Assembly: GCF_026248825.1 (NCBI RefSeq)
Contig: NZ_CP110973.1
Span: 5,787,501 to 5,851,500 of the forward strand
DNA: 64,000 bases
From: Larkinella insperata
Lineage (GTDB): Bacteria; Bacteroidota; Bacteroidia; Cytophagales; Spirosomataceae
Direction: 5' to 3'
Part shown: piece after piece, positions 1-7,298 of the stretch
Position numbering within the stretch: position 1 is the stretch's first letter
Layout: each line of letters starts with the position of its first letter
The notes under the pieces: model-generated
What the model was told of the DNA's origin: nothing
Databases searched by the model: none
What the model saw: only the letters and a program-made list of their open reading frames with translations
Translations under genes and position numbers: made by a program

Positions 1-1
1 G

Positions 2-277
2 GTCTGGCACCTACCCACCGATCACAGTCGCCTGACCGGCCAACAATGGATCGAATTGGTTGCCCGGGAAATGAATGTAAAGCCCAAAATCATGGCGCTG
101 CCCACCTGGATGATTCGCCTGATTGGAATTTTTGTGCCCATCATGAGCGAGTTTCCGGAAATGGCGTATCAATACGACCGCGACTACTTTTTTGACAGCA
201 GTAAATTCGAGAAAGCGTTTGATTTCCGGCCCACCAGCCCGGCCGAAGGGGTAAAGCGCATGGTGGAAGCGAATTAA
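2..277 (+). CDS. NAD-dependent epimerase/dehydratase family protein, C-terminal part (5' truncated by window)
   Basis: Only the last ~91 codons are inside the window; the reading frame is open to the first base, so the true start lies upstream. The visible part has the layout of the C-terminal substrate-binding end of an extended short-chain dehydrogenase: a segment like 'LTGQQWIELVARE', then a 'KIMALPTWMIRLIGIFVP' stretch, a 'EFPEMAYQYDRDYFFDSSKF' segment and a closing 'FDFRPTSPAEGVKRMVE' where sugar epimerase-type enzymes place the subsidiary region. The Rossmann motif and the YxxxK catalytic pair would be upstream and cannot be checked. Such proteins rearrange or reduce nucleotide sugars or related carbonyl substrates in the cytoplasm; the substrate cannot be told from this fragment. 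A 205-bp gap without a recognisable gene follows. Confidence 0.7.
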   Translation, partial: VWHLPTDHSRLTGQQWIELVAREMNVKPKIMALPTWMIRLIGIFVPIMSEFPEMAYQYDRDYFFDSSKFEKAFDFRPTSPAEGVKRMVEAN

Positions 278-482
278 ACGCTTTCAGGGTAGTGGCCAAC
301 AACCGTTCCGTCAATTCTTAGTGGTCTAAAGCCGTAGCAATTAGTAACTTACCGCTACCTTAGGATACGGCGTCCTGCTGGCTGGTTAGTATTCGTTTCG
401 TCGGCAGATTCGCCCTGATTTTATCCTGTTCTGGGAATTAATCCGGTTTGCCTTTTCATTCGAAACACAACGGACGAACACC

Positions 483-1046
483 ATGAAAAGAACCCGTTTT
501 ATGGCAGCCCTGCTGAGTATGTCAACGGTACCTACGCTGGCCGTTACCCACCTAAAAAAAACGTTCCAGCGGAGCAAAGGCTTCAAAATCAACGCCGGGG
601 AAGGTCGCAAGCACGGCCACCTTCGGCTCAAAGGCGTCAATTCGAACGTGCTGGACGTCAAGATTTCGGGTAGTGATACCGACGGCGATCTGGCGATTTT
701 TGAACAGACCTCGCTGTCGCCGGGCCGGGGAACGCCCCTGCACGTCCACCCGGCGCAGGACGAGATTTTTTACGTGCTGGAGGGAGCGTATTCTTTTCAG
801 GTCGGTGACGAAAAATACCGTCTGAACGTAGGTGACAGCATTTTTCTGCCCCGGAAGGTGCCCCACGCCTGGACGCAGGTCGCCCAAACCGGCAAGATGC
901 TTGTGATCCTTCAACCAGCGGGCAAGCTGGAGGATTTCTTCGTCACCATGGCTGCGATGGATCATGACCCCACGCCGGCCGAGGTGGCCAAAACCTTCAG
1001 CGACAACGAGATGCAGGTGGTGGGGCCACCGTTGAAAATTGATTGA
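483..1046 (+). CDS. Cupin domain-containing protein (quercetin dioxygenase-like)
   Basis: 187-residue protein with a single conserved beta-barrel cupin. Cupin motif 1 lies at about residues 83-101 (GTPLHVHPAQDEIFYVLEG) with His87, His89 and Glu94 as metal ligands; motif 2 is at about 117-130 (GDSIFLPRKVPHAW) with His128 as the last ligand. All four canonical ligands are therefore present, so a divalent metal site is expected. Families of this kind include quercetin-type dioxygenases and sugar or small-molecule binding cupins; substrate cannot be assigned. The first ~22 residues are mildly hydrophobic with a Thr/Ala stretch and could be a weak export signal, but no clear cleavage site is seen. 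The ATG start is the first in the frame. It stands alone, 100 bp ahead of the phospholipase gene. Confidence 0.85.
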   Translation: MKRTRFMAALLSMSTVPTLAVTHLKKTFQRSKGFKINAGEGRKHGHLRLKGVNSNVLDVKISGSDTDGDLAIFEQTSLSPGRGTPLHVHPAQDEIFYVLEGAYSFQVGDEKYRLNVGDSIFLPRKVPHAWTQVAQTGKMLVILQPAGKLEDFFVTMAAMDHDPTPAEVAKTFSDNEMQVVGPPLKID

Positions 1047-1145
1047 AAGTAGCGGTAAGCGGTCTTGGTTCACTCGTAAAAGTGAGACGGGTTCTTTTAT
1101 TTAGCTTCTTTCATCGTTTTCATCTACGCACATTTCGCTGACTCT

Positions 1146-2033
1146 ATGCCCAAAATCTACGTCCCGTTCCTGCTTTGCCTGACGCCCTTATTCGCCAGCG
1201 CCCAAGTTCTTACCGATCAGTCGGTCCGCATCAAAAGCATCTCCGAACGGTGGGAACTGGCCGATTCGACCCGGCGCGGCACGTTTCTACTCACTTCGTA
1301 CAAACCTTTTTATGTGACGCTGGGCCGGTGGTCGAGCCACCCGAACCAGCAACCGCGCAGCGAGAATCCGGCTTATACCGTAGCCACACCGGTGGCCTAC
1401 AACAACAACGAAGCAAAGTTTCACCTTAGCTTTAAAACGAAAGTGTTGCAGGGCATTTTCGGGGGCGTGGGCGACCTATGGGTTGGATATACCCAAAAAG
1501 CGCATTGGCAGATTTACAACACCGAAATTTCCAGACCGTTTCGGGAATTGAATTACGAACCGGAGCTGATTTTCAACGTCCCGATTACGTACAAGTTCCT
1601 CGGATTTGAAAGCCGTACGATTGGCGTCGCCTTTAATCACCAGTCGAACGGTCAGGAATTGCCCCGATCGCGGAGTTGGAACCGAATCATGTTTCACACT
1701 TCATTCGAACGAAAAAACTGGCAGGTCACGCTGCGCCCCTGGATTCGGCTGAAAGATGCCGACGATGAGAATCCGGAAATTATGAATTACATTGGACGAG
1801 GAGAAATAACCGTCGTCTACGGCAGCAAACGGCACCAGTTTTATCTGGTCGGTACGCACCCCTTTACGGCTCAGCACCTTAACCGGGGCAGCGCCCAGTT
1901 AAACTGGGTTTTCCAGATTCACGGGCACATCAAAGGCCAGGTGCAACTATCAAGCGGCTATGGTGAGACACTGCTTGATTACAACCACGCCCAAAACACG
2001 TTTGGCCTCGGTGTTTCCTTCATCGATTGGTAA
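1146..2033 (+). CDS. pldA: Outer membrane phospholipase A1 (PldA family)
   Basis: 295-residue exported protein. Residues 1-20 form a signal peptide ending in FASAQ. The rest has alternating beta-barrel sequence and the PldA catalytic segment at about 163-180: 'FNHQSNGQELPRSRSWNR', with His165 and Ser167 in the HxS arrangement and Asn179 in the SWNR motif, matching the Ser-His-Asn triad of OMPLA. The enzyme hydrolyses acyl ester bonds of phospholipids mislocalised to the outer leaflet of the outer membrane; it is normally activated by dimerisation and calcium. Length is typical for the family. The ORF ends 28 bp before the ATG of the next gene, so co-transcription with the amidase is possible. 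The function follows from family membership; activity is inferred from the intact triad. Confidence 0.88.
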   Translation: MPKIYVPFLLCLTPLFASAQVLTDQSVRIKSISERWELADSTRRGTFLLTSYKPFYVTLGRWSSHPNQQPRSENPAYTVATPVAYNNNEAKFHLSFKTKVLQGIFGGVGDLWVGYTQKAHWQIYNTEISRPFRELNYEPELIFNVPITYKFLGFESRTIGVAFNHQSNGQELPRSRSWNRIMFHTSFERKNWQVTLRPWIRLKDADDENPEIMNYIGRGEITVVYGSKRHQFYLVGTHPFTAQHLNRGSAQLNWVFQIHGHIKGQVQLSSGYGETLLDYNHAQNTFGLGVSFIDW

Positions 2034-2061
2034 CCCGCTTTTTTCGCAAACTGTCCTGACT

Positions 2062-2790
2062 ATGAGAATAAGCGTTGCCCAAACCCGGCCTGTGAAAGGT
2101 GATATTTCGAGGAATATCGACCATCACCAACGATTCATTGACTTGGCTGCTGCCCACGGCGCCGATGTCCTTGTCTTCCCCGAGCTATCCATTACCGGCT
2201 ACGAACCAACCCTGGCCGGTGAGCTGGCCACGACGCCGGACGACCCCCGGTTTGCGGTTTTTCAGCAACGGAGCGACGCCCATAACCTGACGCTTGGCAT
2301 CGGCGTTCCAACCCGCAACGAAGCGGGCGTCTGCATCACGATGGTGCTTTTTCACCCCAACCAACCCTGGCAAACGTACGCCAAAAAATACCTGCACGCC
2401 GATGAGGAACCGTTTTTTGTCAGCGGTCGGAACGCGTCGGTTGTCCTGCGTAACAAACCGGAGGTGGCCCTCGCCATCTGCTACGAACTATCGGTTCCCG
2501 AACACGCGGCAGACGCCCACCAGACCGGTGCGACCCTCTACCTTGCCAGCATTGCCAAAACCGCCAGCGGGGTCCAGAAAGCCGCGCAAATCCTGTCGGA
2601 TATTGCAAAAACGTACGCCATGACGGTATTAATGGCCAACAGCGTCGGGCCGAGCGATGATTTTGTTTCGGGCGGCAAAACGGCCATCTGGAGCACCCGG
2701 GGCGACTTGCTGGCTCAACTCAGCGACACCGGCGAGGGTATGCTGCTGTTCGATACCGAGACCCAGAAAGTGAGTAGCCTGTTGCTGTAA
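2062..2790 (+). CDS. Carbon-nitrogen hydrolase (nitrilase superfamily amidase)
   Basis: 242-residue cytoplasmic protein. I place the start at the ATG 28 bp after the phospholipase stop because residue 1 then begins the first beta strand of the fold (MRISVAQTRPVKGD); an upstream in-frame extension would overlap pldA and adds non-homologous sequence. The catalytic triad is visible: Glu41 in FPELS, Lys108 in the YAKKYLHADEE segment and Cys140 in AICYELSVPEHA. This is the short, single-domain nitrilase type that hydrolyses the C-N bond of an amide; substrate is unknown. It is distinct from the longer N-carbamoylputrescine amidase at 20.1 kb. An OsmC gene follows after 17 bp in the same direction, probably in one transcript. 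Confidence 0.87.
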   Translation: MRISVAQTRPVKGDISRNIDHHQRFIDLAAAHGADVLVFPELSITGYEPTLAGELATTPDDPRFAVFQQRSDAHNLTLGIGVPTRNEAGVCITMVLFHPNQPWQTYAKKYLHADEEPFFVSGRNASVVLRNKPEVALAICYELSVPEHAADAHQTGATLYLASIAKTASGVQKAAQILSDIAKTYAMTVLMANSVGPSDDFVSGGKTAIWSTRGDLLAQLSDTGEGMLLFDTETQKVSSLLL

Positions 2791-2807
2791 TCCAAACGCC
2801 CTTCACC

Positions 2808-3206
2808 ATGAAACTATCGGCCCGCATCCAAAGTACACTGAATCAGCACGATGTCGTTGTGCAGACCAACGGCGCGGCCAAGACCGTCCAGATTGCCCCC
2901 AAACCATCGGGCTATGGCTCGGCGGTCAACGGCGGAGAACTGTTGCTGCTGGCGCTGGCAACCTGCTTCTGCAACGACATTTACCGGGAAGCCGCCAAAC
3001 GGAACCTGACGGTTTCGGGCGTGGAAGTCGAAGTGACCGGCGAATTCGGGGCCGACGGCGAACCCGGCTCCAACTTTACGTACAAAACCCGCGTCACTTC
3101 CGACGAACCCGCCGACGACATTGCCGAGTTGATCCGGCATACCGACCAAATTGCTGAAGTTCATAACACCCTGCGCAAGGGGTTGAGCGTTACGCTGACG
3201 GACTGA
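2808..3206 (+). CDS. OsmC family protein
   Basis: 132 residues, the usual length of the OsmC/Ohr fold. The segment 'GGELLLLALATCFCNDIYRE' (about 42-61) is the central helix that carries the first redox cysteine (Cys53, with a second nearby at 55), and the C-terminal half ends in the typical 'HNTLRKGLSVTLTD' strand. Classical OsmC/Ohr peroxidases have a second reactive cysteine just before the V-x-NTL segment; here this position reads 'IAEVHNTL', with no Cys. A thiol peroxidase mechanism through an intramolecular disulfide between those two sites is therefore unlikely, although Cys53/Cys55 might substitute. The gene is 17 bp downstream of the amidase. The fold assignment is firm, but the biochemical role is open. 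Confidence 0.85.
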   Translation: MKLSARIQSTLNQHDVVVQTNGAAKTVQIAPKPSGYGSAVNGGELLLLALATCFCNDIYREAAKRNLTVSGVEVEVTGEFGADGEPGSNFTYKTRVTSDEPADDIAELIRHTDQIAEVHNTLRKGLSVTLTD

Positions 3207-3228
3207 ATGCCCAGCGGTTCGGGGTTAG

Positions 3229-3454
3229 GCTACGGAGAACAGGCCGATTCCAATTTTCACGGGCAATCTCAGCATCCCTCACCCGTTTATCACCGGCCCA
3301 ACGGCGCGGGTTGATCAGGGTACGGTTTATTTGTTCACGGGCCACGACGAAGCCCCGTTGGACTGGAAGTATACTGAACGACGGGCTGCGTTCCCTACAA
3401 CGGCGATGACACATCCGGCGCGGTATTATGAAAGGTGTGCAGATCGTCTACTAA
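3229..3454 (+). pseudogene. Decayed fragment resembling a GH43 glycoside hydrolase
   Basis: Between the OsmC gene and the DUF4260 gene lies a stretch with no intact gene. Frame 1 from 3229 reads '...PIFTG...PTARVDQGTVYLFTGHDEAP', which resembles the first propeller blade of GH43 arabinofuranosidase/xylosidase proteins (NPIF, ADPxARV, VYLYTGHDEAP). The similarity stops shortly after 'LDWKY'. Some 30 bp on, another frame reads 'PYNGDDTSGA' and a third 'MKGVQIVY' followed by TAA at 3452-3454, looking like the end of a secreted glycosidase-type protein. I read this as the two ends of a gene with its middle deleted and frames broken. The assignment rests on remembered family motifs and is tentative. 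Confidence 0.4.
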
Positions 3455-3547
3455 TTCGTTTTTGGTCACTGCGGTTTTCACATTTGGTCACCTCGGCTCC
3501 GGCATTTTCGGCGGACCTTTGTAATACACAAACACTCAAATACTGCC

Positions 3548-3967
3548 ATGAAATTGCTTTTGAAACTCGAGGAAGCCGCCCAGTTTGCCCTTGCCCTCGT
3601 TCTGTTCAACCAACTGCCCTTTGCCTGGTGGTGGTTTCCGGCCCTGCTGCTCCTGCCCGATCTGAGTATGCTCGGCTACTTGGTCAACCCGCGAATCGGG
3701 GCTTATGCGTACAATTTCTTCCACCACAAAGCCGTGGCCGTAGTTGTTGGAGCTACCGGTTTTTTGCTGGTCAGTCCGGTGTTGATGCTGACCGGCGTGC
3801 TGCTGTTCGGGCATTCGGCGATGGACCGACTGTTCGGCTACGGGTTGAAATACGCCGACGGATTTGACCACACGCACCTGGGCCGCATTGGCAAAAATGC
3901 CGTCAGGCCGACTGGCGAAGAACTTCCGTCCGGTAAGCCCCGGGTGTCGAACCCGTCCATTTCTTGA
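3548..3967 (+). CDS. DUF4260 family membrane protein
   Basis: 139 residues, no known biochemical role. The family hallmarks are clear: a first hydrophobic segment with 'WWWFPALLLLPDLSMLGYL' (about 26-45), 'NPRIGAYAYNFFHHKA' (about 47-62), a second and third hydrophobic segment, and the conserved end 'FGYGLKYADGFDHTHLGRIG' (about 96-115). Three to four membrane helices are likely, so an inner-membrane location is inferred. Family members normally stop just after HTHLGxIGK; here the frame continues for about 22 more residues because no stop occurs until 3967, and this tail is antisense to the C-terminus of the convergent AraC gene. ATG start is supported by immediate match to the family N-terminus (MKLLLKLEEAAQF). 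Confidence 0.85.
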   Translation: MKLLLKLEEAAQFALALVLFNQLPFAWWWFPALLLLPDLSMLGYLVNPRIGAYAYNFFHHKAVAVVVGATGFLLVSPVLMLTGVLLFGHSAMDRLFGYGLKYADGFDHTHLGRIGKNAVRPTGEELPSGKPRVSNPSIS

Positions 3968-4925
3968 AGGTACGGTAAAACACGCTGGGTTCGGAGAAGC
4001 CCAGCAGGTAGGCAATGTCGGTGGTGCTGAAATGCGGTTCGCGAAGGTGCCGGACAGCCAGATCGTGCCGTACTTCGTCCAGCAACTGCTGATACGTGAC
4101 GCCCTCTTCTTTCAGATGCAGTTGCAGGGTCCGGACGCCCATGGCCAATCGGTCGGCCACGGTCGCCAGCGTAGGTTCTTCCCCCTTCAGCAGGGCCACA
4201 ATTTCCCCTTTCACCCGCCCCACCAGCGCCTGTTCCTGAAGTTTCCGGAGCAGTTCGGCCGCGTGCTGTTCAAAGAGCGGAAACAAACCGGGGTTGGCGT
4301 TCAGCACCGGCGCATCCAGCCAGGCTACATCCAGCGCCAAAGCCGTTTCTTCGGCATCGAACACGGGTTTGACCGGCGCAAATACCCGCTCGTGTTCGGT
4401 GGTGTCGATCGGACGCGGATAGGCAAACGAAACCGCAGTAGGCGTCAGATGATGCCCCGTCAGCGCCCGCATAGCCGCCAGATACATGACCAGCTCGGAG
4501 TTCAGCGCGTGCTCGGGGTAGATAATGTCATCGCAGGTGATGTGCAGCGAAAACCGAAAGCGATCTCCTTCCCGCTGCCCCACGGTTTTGACTCCTTCGC
4601 AGACAATAGCCTGATACTGACACAATTTCTCGAGGGCTTCCCCCAGCGTCGGGCAGTGCATCATCACGTAGGCCAGCACCCCTACTGCCGTCGGATTGAT
4701 CATTTCGCCGATGCGCAGAGAAAGATAAGGGTCGTTGGTTACGGCAATAACTTCGCGCCAGAGCGCCTGCACCGTCCGAATCGGTATGCGTCCGTCGGGG
4801 TTACGGAGCACGGCCGGATCGACGCCCACCGCACGGCACAAGGCCGTAACATCGGCGCCTTTTTGCTGAGCCGCAAACAAAACCAGATTAAAGGAACCCG
4901 CCGAGAGTGTGTTATTCGTCGCCAT
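3903..4925 (-). CDS. AraC family transcriptional regulator (Arabinose_bd type)
   Basis: About 340 residues. The N-terminal ~190 residues match the ligand-binding module seen in OruR/ArgR-like AraC regulators ('FNLVLFAAQQKGAD', 'RIPIRTVQALWREV', 'PTAVGVLAYVMMHCPTLGEAL'). The C-terminal ~100 residues carry the double helix-turn-helix: 'PTLATVADRLAMGVRTLQLH' for the first, and 'TDIAYLLGFSEPSVFYRTFK' with 'WTGSTPGAYR' for the second, which is complete. I use the ATG at 4925; a TTG 36 bp upstream is open but adds no family-like sequence. The last 65 bp overlap the 3' end of the DUF4260 gene on the other strand. Its target is not evident; no divergent partner gene sits at its 5' end, where a 205-bp gap separates it from the next operon's 3' end. 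Confidence 0.88.
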   Translation of the reverse strand: MATNNTLSAGSFNLVLFAAQQKGADVTALCRAVGVDPAVLRNPDGRIPIRTVQALWREVIAVTNDPYLSLRIGEMINPTAVGVLAYVMMHCPTLGEALEKLCQYQAIVCEGVKTVGQREGDRFRFSLHITCDDIIYPEHALNSELVMYLAAMRALTGHHLTPTAVSFAYPRPIDTTEHERVFAPVKPVFDAEETALALDVAWLDAPVLNANPGLFPLFEQHAAELLRKLQEQALVGRVKGEIVALLKGEEPTLATVADRLAMGVRTLQLHLKEEGVTYQQLLDEVRHDLAVRHLREPHFSTTDIAYLLGFSEPSVFYRTFKKWTGSTPGAYRTEVLRQSA

Positions 4926-5130
4926 CTGCCACGAAGATACAGGTAAAACCGTCTTCCCCAAAAGCTGAAAAGACCTGCTAGTGGATAAGATCGGGACAAC
5001 CCGGGGCTAGGCGATATACGGCCTGCTCTACCCTCATTCCTCCGGGTTTGAGCGATCGGCAGGAGTTCGGGCCGCATCCCCCGGGTTGCACCTGGAATTA
5101 TCCAAAGTCAAGTCCGCTGGACTTGCGGGG

Positions 5131-5820
5131 TTAGCGGCTTTGCTTTGGGGTGATTTTCAGGTTGGCAAAATCGCCCCCGGACGAAGCGCCGACCCATAAA
5201 CCGATGTTTCCCTCCTGGCGGTCGCTCAGCTTTTTGACGGTCAGGCTGGGCGTGGGATTACCGTTCACAAACACCTGAATGGTTTCGTTGGCTACCACAA
5301 TCCGGGCGTGAAACCAGTCGTTCGGATCGGGGGCCGGGTCGATGCCTTTCTCGTAGTGATCCGGAAATTCCTTGCGCAGAACGGGCCAGTCGTGCTTCGG
5401 AAGCGAAATGTACTGCACGGCATGAACCCGCCGAACCGGATCAGCCGACCGGAAATTGAACGGCCGGAAGTAGATGGCGTCGTAGTTTCGTTCGCTGGAA
5501 CCGTGAAAGGCAATCCCGACAAAACTCCGCTGCAACACATCCTTGCCCCGCATGTCGACCTCGATGGTTCCCTGACTAAATACCGTGTTGGGCAACCACG
5601 CAACGCCCTCGTTTGCATTCGGTTTCTCGTCCAGCCGAACCCCGGAGCGGCTACCATCCGTCAGTACCTGCACCGTCCGGTTTTCGAGTCGGAATCCGTT
5701 TTGGTTGGCAACCTGGACCAGATCAAGGGCCGCTTTTTCATCCTGAGCCAGGACGGATGACGCCTGAAGGAGGACCATCAGCAGCAAAACGAGGTGAAAT
5801 TTGTCCTTACCGTGTTTCAT
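5131..5820 (-). CDS. Exported LamG/DUF1080-like (concanavalin-like) protein
   Basis: 229 residues. The N-terminus has a signal peptide (positive 'MKHGKDKFH', hydrophobic 'LVLLLMVLLQASS', cleavage after VLAQ). The mature part looks like a concanavalin-type beta sandwich of the DUF1080/GH16-like '3-keto-disaccharide hydrolase' superfamily: 'GTIEVDMRGKDVLQRSFVGI' near 83-102, 'YDAIYFRPFNF' near 112-122, and the closing 'VFVNGNPTPSLTVKKL' plus 'GNIGLWVGASSGGDFANLKI'. A carbohydrate-binding or hydrolytic role outside the cytoplasm is plausible but no catalytic residues can be asserted. Its ATG overlaps the stop of the upstream hydrolase by four bases (ATGA), so it is the last gene of a three-gene operon with DUF2911 and the alpha/beta hydrolase. 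Confidence 0.78.
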   Translation of the reverse strand: MKHGKDKFHLVLLLMVLLQASSVLAQDEKAALDLVQVANQNGFRLENRTVQVLTDGSRSGVRLDEKPNANEGVAWLPNTVFSQGTIEVDMRGKDVLQRSFVGIAFHGSSERNYDAIYFRPFNFRSADPVRRVHAVQYISLPKHDWPVLRKEFPDHYEKGIDPAPDPNDWFHARIVVANETIQVFVNGNPTPSLTVKKLSDRQEGNIGLWVGASSGGDFANLKITPKQSR

Positions 5821-6659
5821 TTTTGGTGGATAAAGGGGTGAATAATGTCGTACATCAACTGCGGCTTCGTGTTCAAAACAACATGCCCCGAACCGGGAAT
5901 AATGGCCAGCTGAGCGTTGGACAGTGACTTGTAAATATCCAAAAACCGCTGCGTCGAACCGTCACGATCCCCGGCCGCGATCAGCACCGGGCATTTAATG
6001 GTTTTCAGGGCCGCTTTGTCGAGGTAGGTTGATTGCCCCCAGGCTTTTTGCAGCTCGCTCAGAAACCGGCTCCACTGCTGCGGCTGGGGCATCAGTTTCT
6101 TGCGTTGCTCCATAAACCCCGGGACGGCTTTGTCCAGCTTTTCATCCGTTAGCCGTAGCCAAAAATCCCGTTGTTCGTCGGTGTAATCACCAATGCCCAG
6201 AACTCCTCCACCAATAGCGACATTTTTCCGCACCCGTTCCGGGTGTTCAACCGCCAGAATGTAGGACGCAATGGCCCCGTCGCTGAACCCGACTACAATT
6301 ACACTGTCCTGCGTGACGGCCCGGATCACCGCGTGAGCGTCTTCCGCAAAAAGCCGGTACGAATACGGTTTGGTGCCCACCTCGGATTTGCCGTGGCCCC
6401 GCGTCGCCACGGCAATGACCTGAAACTCCTTGCTTAAACGCGGAATCAGATCGCTGTATTCGTCGATGTACCCGAGCAGCCCACCGTGCAGCAACACCAC
6501 CGGCCGGCCCTGTCCGTAGACCTCGTAATAGATTTTGGCGTCGTCAACCTGCAGATACCGGCCCGCCTGGGGGTTGGAACCGTACGGAATCTTGCCGACC
6601 GACTGGCTTTTGGTAATCCCCGCAACGTGCAGAAACAGCCAGAACAGAATGTACCGCAT
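5817..6659 (-). CDS. Exported alpha/beta hydrolase
   Basis: 280 residues with a short signal-like N-terminus (MRYILFWLFLHVAGITKSQ). The alpha/beta-hydrolase core is complete: oxyanion motif 'VVLLHGGLLG' around 54-63, nucleophile elbow 'VVGFSDGAI' with Ser126, acid 'AAGDRDGS' with Asp231 or Asp233, and His259 in 'IPGSGHVV'. It would hydrolyse an ester or similar bond in the periplasm; substrate unknown. It is the middle gene of the operon: three bases follow the DUF2911 stop and its own stop overlaps the LamG-like gene. Family relatives are annotated as generic alpha/beta hydrolases, and nothing here allows a closer call. Confidence 0.88.
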   Translation of the reverse strand: MRYILFWLFLHVAGITKSQSVGKIPYGSNPQAGRYLQVDDAKIYYEVYGQGRPVVLLHGGLLGYIDEYSDLIPRLSKEFQVIAVATRGHGKSEVGTKPYSYRLFAEDAHAVIRAVTQDSVIVVGFSDGAIASYILAVEHPERVRKNVAIGGGVLGIGDYTDEQRDFWLRLTDEKLDKAVPGFMEQRKKLMPQPQQWSRFLSELQKAWGQSTYLDKAALKTIKCPVLIAAGDRDGSTQRFLDIYKSLSNAQLAIIPGSGHVVLNTKPQLMYDIIHPFIHQK

Positions 6660-6662
6660 GGT

Positions 6663-7178
6663 TTACTGCACGTTAAAATGGACGCTCGTATCAGCCCAGG
6701 CCAGCGAAACAACGCCTTTTGGGGTGATATCAATGGTGAATTTTTCCTGGAAGGCCGGTGCTTTTCGGGCCGGAACCGTCACGCGCAGAACGTCCTCCTC
6801 CGGTTTGTAACTGAACGCGCCCCATTTGATGGTTTTGTTGAGAATAATCGTCCAGTCTTTTTCGCCCGGAATGGTGAACAGGGCGTATTTACCTTTCGGA
6901 ACCGCCTTGCCTTCCAGTTTTACATTCTGGGAAAACTCGATGGACGTCGTCTCGTTCGCACCGGTTCGCCATACCTGCCCGGCTGGGGCTACCTTCCCTG
7001 CCGGGTCCCAGACGTTCCGGCCTTTCACCGACGGCTGGCTGTAGTCGATCGTGATGGTTTTGCCGCCCACGGTTTGCCGGGCCTGCGCGGGCGGACTGGG
7101 CCGTTTGGCCTTGTCTTCCTGCGCAAACGTCCCTTGAGCGATCATCAGTAATGTTGTGAAAATGAGCAATTTTTTCAT
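6663..7178 (-). CDS. DUF2911 domain-containing exported protein
   Basis: 171 residues, close to the usual single-domain length. Residues 1-20 form a signal peptide (MKKLLIFTTLLMIAQGTFAQ). The mature protein shows DUF2911 landmarks in order: 'ITIDYSQPSVKGR' , 'VWRTGANETTSIEFS' , 'GKYALFTIPGEKDWTIILN' and 'WGAFSYKPEEDVLRV'. DUF2911 proteins are abundant in Bacteroidota and have no established function; they are presumed periplasmic. This is the first gene of the DUF2911-hydrolase-LamG operon and is transcribed divergently from the HTH-like membrane protein at 7299, with a 120-bp shared promoter region, so that protein is a candidate regulator of the operon (inference from position only). Confidence 0.9.
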   Translation of the reverse strand: MKKLLIFTTLLMIAQGTFAQEDKAKRPSPPAQARQTVGGKTITIDYSQPSVKGRNVWDPAGKVAPAGQVWRTGANETTSIEFSQNVKLEGKAVPKGKYALFTIPGEKDWTIILNKTIKWGAFSYKPEEDVLRVTVPARKAPAFQEKFTIDITPKGVVSLAWADTSVHFNVQ

Positions 7179-7298
7179 GATGGTTTACGTAACTTTGGTT
7201 GAAGGAATATTGAACCGGACAAAGGTGCCGAATGCCGCTAAAAGTTGAAAACACGAGCCTTGTTCAAATCTGTTCAAGTTGATTCACCCTGACTATCA

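Noticed and set aside
3864..4946. 360-codon open frame on the plus strand
   Set aside because: Antisense to the AraC regulator over almost its full length; low-complexity Arg/Gln-rich product, no family match.
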